NCBI GenBank assembly: GCA_002698425.1
Contig: NZXU01000002.1
Span: 1-13,737, forward strand
Source: Ahrensia sp.
GTDB lineage: Bacteria > Pseudomonadota > Alphaproteobacteria > Rhizobiales > Rhizobiaceae
DNA: 13,737 nucleotides
Reading direction: 5' to 3'
This document shows positions 8,060 through 13,737 of the stretch, in pieces. The position numbers and the translations under genes are program-made. Below the pieces are notes generated by a model. The model did no database searches. It saw only the letters and a program-made list of their open reading frames with translations, and was not told the origin of the DNA. Positions within the stretch are counted from its first letter, which is position 1; each line of letters begins with the position of its first letter.

Positions 8060-8877
8060 GCAAGATTGTTGGCGGCTTTACTGTTTCCCACGATCCTCTG
8101 GTGTTCATCAATCCGCAAAATCTCGATGTGGCGCCGATCCGGCAGGCCTACGATGAAATCCGGCGGCGGATTGCCGAATTACGCGCCAGTGTTGCGATTA
8201 TTGTCGCCGCCGATCATTACATCGTCTTCGGACCGCGCTTGTTGCCGCAGATCGTTATTTGCGGTGGGGAAATCACCGGTCCGGTGGATGCGCTGCCGGG
8301 CATTCCGAACCAGCCGATCCCCCATAATGAAAATTTTGCACGGCGGGTCTTTGACCACATTTTGCATGCGGATTTCGACCTCGCGTTTTCGAACGGAACC
8401 GGCGTCGATCACGGTATCGGCATTCCGGCGCATCAATGCCTTCCTGCTAATGGATCGGTCGCAACAGTGCCGGTGTACATGGCGAGCGGCGTTGAGCCGT
8501 TTATTCCGATCAGGCGCGCCTATCGCTTTGGCGGCGCCTTGAAGACGGCCATCGAAGAAGACCCGGGCGATGAACGGGTTGTCCTTTTGGGCAGCGGTGG
8601 AATCAGCCACTGGGTCGGCACCGGCGAGATGGGCAAGATTAATACAGAATTCGATACATTCGTCCTTGATGCGATCACGAGCGGCGATCCGGATCCGCTT
8701 CTGGCGCTTAGCGACCAAGAGATCATGAGCCGCGGCGGCAACGGCGCCATGGAGATCCGTCATTTCCTCGCGGTAATGGGCGCGATGCCGAATGCCAGAG
8801 GCGAAGTGATCGAATACAACCCGTGGAAGGGCGGCGTTACCGGTCTGGGCTTTACGCATATTCAGGCGGTCGTGTGA
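8056..8877 (+). CDS. Class III extradiol dioxygenase catalytic subunit (LigB-like)
   Basis: The 273-residue protein belongs to the LigB superfamily of non-haem Fe(II) extradiol dioxygenases, which open catechols by meta cleavage. Likely iron ligands match the LigB pattern: His12 in SHDP, His54 in ADHYIVF and Glu233 in GAMEIRHF. His185 in GSGGISHW corresponds to the LigB catalytic-base histidine, and VDHGIG (118-121 region) matches another conserved active-site stretch. With the adjacent LigA-like gene it should form an alpha/beta enzyme, as in LigAB or CarBaBb, rather than the single-chain class I (BphC) enzymes usual beside biphenyl-type dehydrogenases and hydrolases. The start overlaps the previous stop in ATGA. 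Ring-cleavage position and catechol substituent cannot be read from the sequence. Confidence 0.92.
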   Translation: MSKIVGGFTVSHDPLVFINPQNLDVAPIRQAYDEIRRRIAELRASVAIIVAADHYIVFGPRLLPQIVICGGEITGPVDALPGIPNQPIPHNENFARRVFDHILHADFDLAFSNGTGVDHGIGIPAHQCLPANGSVATVPVYMASGVEPFIPIRRAYRFGGALKTAIEEDPGDERVVLLGSGGISHWVGTGEMGKINTEFDTFVLDAITSGDPDPLLALSDQEIMSRGGNGAMEIRHFLAVMGAMPNARGEVIEYNPWKGGVTGLGFTHIQAVV

Positions 8878-8915
8878 TCTTCAGCGTCGAGGATTGAAAG
8901 CAAATCGAGGCAGTT

Positions 8916-10259
8916 ATGTCGTGTTCAGAGATGTCAAATGAAGCAGAGGGCCTGACGGATGCGCTGCCCTCGCTTGTCGACGCAGAAAATGGCTGGATCG
9001 ACCGCCGTATTTTCTGGGACGAGGGGATCTATGCGGTTGAGCTTGAGCGGATATTCGCGCGATGCTGGATTTTCATCTGCCACGAAAGCCAGCTTCCGGA
9101 GGTTGGCGATTTTCTGACCACTTACATTGGCGAAGATGCCGTGATCGTCGCGCGAGCGCGCGACCAGAAAATCCATGCCTTTATCAATTCCTGCAGCCAT
9201 CGCGGCAACCGCGTGTGTTTCGCCGAGGCTGGTAACCAAAAGCGGTTTACCTGCAATTTTCATGGTTGGTCATTCGGGCTTGACGGTTCCCTTGCGGCGG
9301 TTCCGTACGCTCATCTCTATAAGGACAATCCGACCTTCGAACGCGAAAAACTGGGTCTCCACCGCGCCCGCGTTGAAAGCTACAAGGGCATGCATTTTGC
9401 GACCTTTGACCCGGAGGCGCCGTCGCTCGAAGAATATCTAGGCGATTTCCGATGGTATCTCGATGCCATTCTCGACAATGATGAAGGCGGAATTGAGTTT
9501 GTGGACGGCAATATAAAGTCGCGCATGAAGTGCAACTGGAAGTTTCCGGCTGAAAACTTTGTTGGCGATTCCTATCATGCACCATGGACGCATAGTTCAG
9601 CATTGCATGCGCTCTTCGGCGCGCTTCCAACGATTCGGCCTGAGCGGTCCTACCAGGTGACCGCCAACGGTCATGGCTGGGAATTCGGGACGGATTTCGT
9701 CGGCAATGCGGCGACGCTGTGTGAGCCGGAAATCATCGATTACCTCAAAGGCGAGCAGACCAAGTTTGAAGAACGTTTGGGTAAATTCCGCAGCCGGCTC
9801 GTCGGTTCGTTAAGTTCCGCGAATGTTTTTCCGAACCTGTCGTTCCTTCCTGGCCACAACACGTTCCGGACCTGGACGCCGAAAGGCCCGCGAGAAACGG
9901 AAATGCATACTTGGGTGTTTCTGAATAGAAATGCGCCGGAGGCGCTGAAAGAAAAGTATCGCCGCGGGGTAATGCTGACATTTTCGCCGGCAGGGGTATT
10001 TGAGATGGACGATGGAGAAAACTTCGAACACTGCACGCAGTCGAACGCCGGCGTCGTAACGAGGCGACGCAACTTGCATATGGGCCTGGGCCTCGGATCG
10101 GAGCTAGACCGTCCGGACCTCAAAGGTTCAGTATACCAAAGCCAGGTGAACGAAGCCAATCAGCGCGCTTTTTATCAGCGTTGGCTCGACCTGATGGTCG
10201 CGCCGCACTGGCGCGATGTTCCGCAACGGCCGGAGGGCGCAAGCAATGGGCGCGTCTGA
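8916..10259 (+). CDS. Rieske ring-hydroxylating dioxygenase, alpha subunit (naphthalene dioxygenase-like)
   Basis: The 447-residue protein is the catalytic alpha subunit of a Rieske non-haem iron oxygenase. The [2Fe-2S] ligands are Cys93, His95, Cys113 and His116 (CSH and CNFH). The mononuclear iron site is His221 and His226 in GDSYHAPWTH with Asp366 in EMDDGENF, and Asp218 takes the place of the residue linking the Rieske and iron sites of neighbouring subunits. Several stretches resemble naphthalene dioxygenase closely: ARVESYKG, FDPEAPSLEEYLGD, NWKFPAENFVGDSYH and SPAGVFEMDD. Its length is near that of NahAc. GAGG five bases before the ATG at 8916 supports this start; a second ATG lies at 8931. 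It should dihydroxylate an aromatic ring to a cis-dihydrodiol. It needs a ferredoxin and reductase, neither of which is in the window. Confidence 0.93.
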   Translation: MSCSEMSNEAEGLTDALPSLVDAENGWIDRRIFWDEGIYAVELERIFARCWIFICHESQLPEVGDFLTTYIGEDAVIVARARDQKIHAFINSCSHRGNRVCFAEAGNQKRFTCNFHGWSFGLDGSLAAVPYAHLYKDNPTFEREKLGLHRARVESYKGMHFATFDPEAPSLEEYLGDFRWYLDAILDNDEGGIEFVDGNIKSRMKCNWKFPAENFVGDSYHAPWTHSSALHALFGALPTIRPERSYQVTANGHGWEFGTDFVGNAATLCEPEIIDYLKGEQTKFEERLGKFRSRLVGSLSSANVFPNLSFLPGHNTFRTWTPKGPRETEMHTWVFLNRNAPEALKEKYRRGVMLTFSPAGVFEMDDGENFEHCTQSNAGVVTRRRNLHMGLGLGSELDRPDLKGSVYQSQVNEANQRAFYQRWLDLMVAPHWRDVPQRPEGASNGRV

Positions 10260-10791
10260 AGCCATGGCCAAGTCGTCGCCGATTGTTGACAGAGATCTCG
10301 TCCTCGAGATCGAGCAGTTTTTGTATCGTGAGGCCCGGCTTCTTGACGAGGAACGATATGACGAATGGCTGGCGCTCATGGCCGATGACATTCATTACTG
10401 GATGCCGGGAATCCAAGCTCGTCGCCGAGACGACAAGGCAGAGCGAATCAGCGCCCAGCGCATGGCGTATTTTGACGATGACCTCGATTACCTGAAAAAG
10501 CGCGTTGCGCGCGCAAATCACCCGAACGCATGGGGCGAAGATCCGCCGACGCGTCATTTTCATATGATCAGTAATGTCGAAGTCGTAGCGACGGATAAAG
10601 AGAATGAGTGGCGCGTCTTTTCGTTGATTTATAATCTGCGCCATCGCAATGAGGCGGAAGAATTGCGCTTGACCGCGCGGCGCACCGATCTCATTCGCCG
10701 CATGCCCGATGGCGCGCTAAAACTGGCCCGGCGTTTGATCATCTTGCAACAGACCGTTTTGCAGGCAAAAAATATAAACACCTTCTTGTAG
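10246..10791 (+). CDS. Rieske ring-hydroxylating dioxygenase, beta subunit
   Basis: The 181-residue protein is the small, mainly structural beta subunit (NTF2/SnoaL-like fold) of an alpha3beta3 Rieske dioxygenase. The N-terminal helix with FLYREARLLDEERYDEWLAL, the DIHYWMPG segment, and the C-terminal ARRLIILQQTVL followed by KNINTF are typical, the last resembling naphthalene dioxygenase beta. The frame is open from 10216, but the ATG at 10246 has GGAGGG at 10232-10237 with eight bases of spacing and is preferred; ATG at 10264 is a weaker alternative. The gene overlaps the end of the alpha gene by 14 bases, which suggests translational coupling and matched amounts of the two subunits. Confidence 0.92.
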   Translation: MGASEAMAKSSPIVDRDLVLEIEQFLYREARLLDEERYDEWLALMADDIHYWMPGIQARRRDDKAERISAQRMAYFDDDLDYLKKRVARANHPNAWGEDPPTRHFHMISNVEVVATDKENEWRVFSLIYNLRHRNEAEELRLTARRTDLIRRMPDGALKLARRLIILQQTVLQAKNINTFL

Positions 10792-10797
10792 GGAGGA
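10791..10797 (+). promoter_or_regulatory. Ribosome binding site of the CoA ligase
   Basis: GGGAGGA begins on the last base of the beta-subunit stop codon. It is well spaced for a GTG start at 10804; the in-frame ATG at 10810 is instead served by the weaker AAGG at 10801-10804. Both starts are possible and differ by two codons. Confidence 0.55.
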
Positions 10798-10803
10798 TTA
10801 AAG

Positions 10804-12348
10804 GTGGGAATGGAGAATGCTTCACCGTTGGTAACGCCACGGTTTGATAATGCCGTCGCGATGTTTTGGGACGCGGTTGACAAGGCGCCTTCGAAGCTTG
10901 CACTCATTGAAGGTACCAGACGCATAAATTACGATGAGTTCGGCCGCGCCGTCGCTGCGCTGTCTCATCACTTATCTCAATGCGGCGCTGCGGGCGAATG
11001 TGTTGCGCTGGTCATTCCCAATTCAATTGAATGCAATATCGCCGTGTTTGCTGCACTCGCCTCAGGCGCGCAGGTAACCTTGTTGAATGCGGCTTACACT
11101 GAGGCGGAGCTTGCGCGGCTATTTGCGGCATCGGCGCCGCGGGCGTTGATCGTGCTCGCGGGGACGGCTAAGAATGCGCAATCGGCCGCCGCACGGGCTG
11201 GAATAGATTCCGTCATTTGCCTGGGCAAGGGCGAGTTCGCGCTTGAGGCATTGATTTCGTCGGATGCGCGGCGTCCTGATGCGGCGCTGGTCGCAGACGA
11301 GTTTGCGACACTAGGTTTTACTGGCGGCACCACCGGTGTTCCTAAGGGCGTCGAACGAACCCACCGTATGCTGATGAATACGATTGCGGGCATGGACGAG
11401 GCCTGGCCGGCCCGCGTCGGGGAAGATGTATGGCTGAATGTGGCGCCAGTTTCCCATGTCTGGGGCTTTTTCATGGGGTGCATGAACCCTGTTTACAACC
11501 GGTCGACGCTCGTTGTTGTGCCGCGTTTCACGCCGGACAATGTCGTTTCAGAAATAGCGCGGCACAAGGTCACCTTTTTCAGTGGCGGCCCGGCGGCAAT
11601 TTATGGCGGATTGCTTTCGTCGAGCCTGATCCAGGATGCCGACCTGTCTGCGTTGCGCATATGTCCCGGCGGCGGCTCGCCTTTTCTCATGGAACTGCTG
11701 AGCGCGTGGGAAAAACGCACCGGCGTTCCAATATTGGAGGCGTACGGAATGACGGAGGCCGGGCCGATCACCGCCAATCCTGCCGATGGCGCTCATCGAA
11801 TCGGGACAACGGGTCTTCCGTTGACCGGAATCGAGCTGGAAATTGTCTCCATTGATGATCCCGACAAATTGCTTGCGCCAAATGAGGTAGGCGAAGTGCG
11901 GATTCGCGGCGCCCGCGTCGTACACCGCTATCGCGGCGAAAGCGCCGGTCATCCGGAAGGTTGGCTTTATACAGGTGATGTCGGCTGCGTTGATGAGGAT
12001 GGTTTTCTCCAGATCATCGACCGAAAAAAGGACATGCTGATCGTAAGCGGATACAACGTTTATCCCCGCGAAATCGAAGAGTTGCTGTTGACCCATCCGG
12101 AAGTAAAAAACGCAGCGGTGATCGGTGTTGCCGATGAACGCAAAGGCGAAGTGCCGATCGCCTTTGTTGAAACAGCCGAAGAGGGAGAGCGGGTTGCAAT
12201 TGGTCTGGAGCAATTCGTGGAAGCTAATCTGGCCGGATATAAACAGCCCCAACATATCATTCCCGTCGACGCCATCCCACAGACCGTGGCCAGGAAAAAC
12301 GACCGGAAACGGTTGGCTGAAATGGCGAAGGAATATATCAACGAGTAG
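10804..12348 (+). CDS. AMP-forming acyl/aryl-CoA ligase (ANL superfamily)
   Basis: The 514-residue protein (GTG start; ATG at 10810 possible) is an AMP-dependent synthetase that activates a carboxylic acid to its CoA thioester through an acyl-adenylate. The phosphate-binding loop GFTGGTTGVPKG is at 171-182, the adenine/substrate motif EAYGMTE at 312-318, GWLYTGD at 386-392, then the hinge region IDRKKDMLIVSGYNVYPREIEELL. The C-terminal catalytic lysine should be Lys498 in PQTVARKNDRKRL, where most relatives have PKTxSGKxxRxxL; the usual glycine before the lysine is Arg497 here. It is the last gene of the operon, 12 bp after the dioxygenase beta gene. It could activate the acid released by the C-C hydrolase, or the starting aromatic acid. 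The substrate is not predictable from the motifs. Confidence 0.9.
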   Translation: MGMENASPLVTPRFDNAVAMFWDAVDKAPSKLALIEGTRRINYDEFGRAVAALSHHLSQCGAAGECVALVIPNSIECNIAVFAALASGAQVTLLNAAYTEAELARLFAASAPRALIVLAGTAKNAQSAAARAGIDSVICLGKGEFALEALISSDARRPDAALVADEFATLGFTGGTTGVPKGVERTHRMLMNTIAGMDEAWPARVGEDVWLNVAPVSHVWGFFMGCMNPVYNRSTLVVVPRFTPDNVVSEIARHKVTFFSGGPAAIYGGLLSSSLIQDADLSALRICPGGGSPFLMELLSAWEKRTGVPILEAYGMTEAGPITANPADGAHRIGTTGLPLTGIELEIVSIDDPDKLLAPNEVGEVRIRGARVVHRYRGESAGHPEGWLYTGDVGCVDEDGFLQIIDRKKDMLIVSGYNVYPREIEELLLTHPEVKNAAVIGVADERKGEVPIAFVETAEEGERVAIGLEQFVEANLAGYKQPQHIIPVDAIPQTVARKNDRKRLAEMAKEYINE

Positions 12349-12553
12349 CCGCGCTGGTCCTTGACATTCTGGCGAAACCAGTTCAATGACGCGCGTCGCG
12401 CAATAACGTATTATTCACCGTCTGTATTTAAAAAGCCTTGTACCTATGACCTGTCGCATTTGAACGCAGCCTCGTTGAGATGGTAAAATGGCTGCATCAA
12501 AGGCGAAAGAGGATGTCGGGAAAGCGATATTCCCCTAAGGGTCTGACCGAGAA
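12349..12553. other. Non-coding stretch after the catabolic operon
   Basis: No convincing open frame is seen. The stretch holds a short perfect palindrome, GACGCGCGTC (12388-12397), and a weak hairpin GGGAA / TTCCC (12518-12522 and 12530-12534), but no T-run that would make either an intrinsic terminator. The end of the IS5-like remnant probably lies near 12536-12545, because its transposase stop codon is only about 15 bases further on and such elements are compact. Confidence 0.5.
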
Positions 12554-12781
12554 TTAGGCACGTGCCAATGCGTAGATGAAAAGTTTGATCATGGCAAAAT
12601 GCATGAAGCTAAGTGTTGATGATAAATATCGTTCATGGTCCACGGCCATTTTTCGGTTAATGCTAATCCACGCAAAGGTGCGTTCGACAATCCAGCGGAT
12701 TGGGAGAACTTCAAATCGGGCCTGATTGCGTTTGATGAATTTTATTTCGCGCGGGCAGTTGCTCTGCGCCGTCAGCGATCA
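12554..12781 (-). pseudogene. IS5-like transposase, C-terminal remnant
   Basis: Reading the minus strand toward 12554 gives about 75 codons ending in TAA: a segment with FIKRNQARFEVLPIRW, then IVERTFAWISINRKMAVDHE, then a hydrophobic tail ending YALARA. The RW-V/I-VERTFAW block is the signature around the catalytic glutamate of IS5-family (IS427-like) DDE transposases. No start codon or N-terminal half is present. Going upstream, the frame meets a stop codon at 12779-12781, exactly where a TGAGACCG sequence that could be an IS3-type end begins. This looks like a truncated copy whose missing part was cut off by the neighbouring element. Confidence 0.8.
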
Positions 12782-12848
12782 TGAGACCGATTTAGGTATT
12801 TTATTAGCGGAGGATTTTGGTTCATCGTAGCTCTGAGGAGGAGCGAAG

Positions 12849-13219
12849 ATGAGACACAAATTCGGGCCCGAAGGGTCAGCCGAAAAGATCGTCATAGACA
12901 TCCGGCGTGCGACGCGTAAGCGTCATGCGACAGAAGAAAAGATCCGCTTTGTTCTTGAGGGACTGCGCGGCAAATATTCAACCGCCGAGTTGTGCCGCAG
13001 CGAGAACATGGCGCAGAGCCTTTACTACAGCTGGTCGAAGGAGTTTTTTGAGGCGGGCAAGAAGAGGTTAGCTGGCGATACGGCGCGTCAGGCGACATCG
13101 CCGGAAGTGAATGATCTGTGCCCTGAAGCCAGCGATCTGAAAGAGGTCGTCGCAGAACTCACCCTTTAAAACCGCCTGCTCAAAAAAGCCTGATCGGGGA
13201 TGGGGGCGACCAAGAATGA
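12849..13219 (+). pseudogene. IS3-family orfA (helix-turn-helix transposase subunit), broken
   Basis: The ATG at 12849 follows a GAGGAGGAG Shine-Dalgarno stretch. The first 106 codons encode a typical IS3-type OrfA with an N-terminal helix-turn-helix (about residues 26-70, KIRFVLEGLRGKYSTAELC then SLYYSWSKEF) and the start of the leucine-zipper region DLKEVVAELTL. A TAA at 13167-13169 then interrupts the frame where relatives have a glutamate (ELTLENRLLKK). After it, NRLLKK continues, and shifting by one base in the A-run at 13182-13187 gives SLIGDGGDQE and a stop at 13217-13219 that overlaps the orfB ATG. This fits an old OrfA with one nonsense mutation and a one-base deletion. The family comparison is from memory. 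Confidence 0.8.
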
Positions 13220-13368
13220 ATTACCCTGCATCTGAAAAACTGGAGATCATTCGCCTGGTTGAGCACCCGCATCTGTCAGTGAAGCGCGCCCTGGACAAGA
13301 TCGGCGTATCGCGACCGACATTCTACCTCTATGGACGGCTCTCCCGATGCAAGTTGAATCTGAACTGA
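13216..13368 (+). pseudogene. IS3-family orfB, N-terminal fragment
   Basis: The ATG at 13216 overlaps the ancestral orfA stop in ATGA. Fifty codons follow, beginning MNYPASEKLEIIRLVE and including ALDKIGVSRPTFY, which match the N-terminus of IS3-type OrfB transposases. The similarity fades after TFY (about codon 42) and the frame stops at 13366-13368. The catalytic rve/DDE domain is absent, so this is a truncated remnant. Confidence 0.75.
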
Positions 13369-13561
13369 TCAGCATTGGTCCGTTGCATACATCTATCCGG
13401 CGTCACCTGAATGGATCGGGGCGCCCATATGGGGAATCCGCTCGCGCACGCCTCAACAGCTGGTAGGCCATGAAGGGCCTCGATAAAAATCAGGCTCGTT
13501 GCGCGCCGGTCCGACCTGTGCCGTTCATTTCATCATCGTCTCGCAATCAGTTGGCGGGTCT
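13369..13561. other. Non-coding stretch between IS3 and IS110 remnants
   Basis: No gene is seen on either strand. It contains a possible hairpin, AGGCC / GGCCT (13465-13469 and 13476-13480, six-base loop), and a dyad GGTCCGACC (13508-13516). On the minus strand it lies directly downstream of the IS110-like transposase stop, where IS1111-type relatives carry a non-coding end region. That assignment is an inference; the edge of the element is not defined. Confidence 0.35.
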
Positions 13562-13737
13562 TCAAAAAGCGGCGCGGTACGGTCCGCCTTTGGAAAGCAC
13601 GGCCCAGATAATCCGTGCATTCTTGTTGGCGACCGCCACCGTTGGATAACGTAGGAAGTCTTTCGCAAATTCAAAAATGAGCTGGCAGCTCCCGACTCAG
13701 TCTTGAGTGGTTTCCGAGCAAGGCAACCAATCAGGAA
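13562..13737 (-). pseudogene. IS110-like transposase, C-terminal fragment (runs off the window)
   Basis: On the minus strand, codons ending in a TGA at 13562-13564 read FAKDFLRYP, then TVAVANKNARIIWAVLSKGG and PYRAAF. The block VAxANKNARI-WA-L-KGG is characteristic of the C-terminus of IS110/IS1111-family transposases (Transposase_20 region). The frame has an in-frame stop at 13697-13699 about 45 codons before the end, so this copy appears inactive, unless the stretch beyond it belongs to another frame. The start of the gene lies beyond the right edge. Confidence 0.65.

Larger units (their letters stand above)
12782..13368 (+). mobile_element. IS3-family insertion sequence, decayed and 3'-truncated
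   Basis: The element is inferred from an IS3-type orfA followed directly by the start of orfB. Its left end is placed at TGAGACCG (12782) because IS3-family ends begin with TG and because the IS5-like reading frame breaks there; this boundary is an inference. The right part is lost: orfB similarity stops within about 45 codons, so no DDE catalytic domain and no right inverted repeat are seen. The copy cannot make its own transposase. Confidence 0.65.

Noticed and set aside
8179..8859. 226-residue minus-strand open frame
   Set aside because: It lies wholly opposite the LigB-like gene, has an arginine/histidine-rich composition and no family features; it is a shadow of codon bias.
11548..12255. 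235-residue minus-strand open frame
   Set aside because: It is opposite the CoA ligase motifs and has no recognisable domain or ribosome site.
12388..12397. Intrinsic terminator after the catabolic operon
   Set aside because: The GACGCGCGTC palindrome has no loop and no following T-run.
13182..13188. Programmed -1 frameshift site (AAAAAAG) joining IS3 orfA and orfB
   Set aside because: The heptamer is not in the phase needed for slippage in the orfA frame, a stop codon already precedes it, and the orfB start overlaps the ancestral orfA stop, so separate initiation fits better.

Overview
The window looks like a chromosomal or large accessory-replicon segment of a moderately GC-rich alphaproteobacterium, probably an aquatic, sphingomonad- or hyphomonad-like aromatic degrader. 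This rests on three things: the style of the TonB-dependent receptor, the long fused indolepyruvate ferredoxin oxidoreductase typical of Proteobacteria, and the family mix. The genus cannot be fixed from the sequence alone.

Layout. Positions 1-90 are 18 perfect tandem copies of ACGGT, ending 66 bp before a TonB-dependent outer-membrane receptor (157-2331, +). An approximately 1160-residue fused IorA/IorB-type 2-oxoacid:ferredoxin oxidoreductase follows (2416-5901, +). A BphB-like cis-dihydrodiol dehydrogenase of the SDR family (5940-6731, -) converges on it. From a 201-bp divergent intergenic region carrying two overlapping palindromes (6877-6898) starts a tight + strand operon (6933-12348): a meta-cleavage-product C-C hydrolase, the small (LigA-like) and large (LigB-like) subunits of a class III extradiol dioxygenase, the alpha and beta subunits of a naphthalene-dioxygenase-like Rieske oxygenase, and an AMP-forming acyl/aryl-CoA ligase. 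From about 12540 to the right edge lie decayed insertion sequences: an IS5-like transposase tail, apparently cut by an IS3-family element with broken orfA and orfB, then an IS110-like transposase tail running off the window.

How the genes fit together (inference from families). The receptor may import a substrate or cofactor. The Rieske oxygenase would make a cis-dihydrodiol, the SDR would rearomatise it to a catechol, the LigAB-type enzyme would open the ring by meta cleavage, and the hydrolase would split the product into a dienoate and a carboxylic acid. The CoA ligase could activate that acid or the starting aromatic acid, and the ferredoxin oxidoreductase could handle an aryl- or alkyl-pyruvate. 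The window has no Rieske ferredoxin or reductase, no hydratase/aldolase for the dienoate, and no regulator, so the pathway is incomplete here and its substrate is unknown. The most notable points are the unusual pairing of enzyme types, the pentamer array whose unit equals the palindrome half-site, and the nested IS remnants at the right border.
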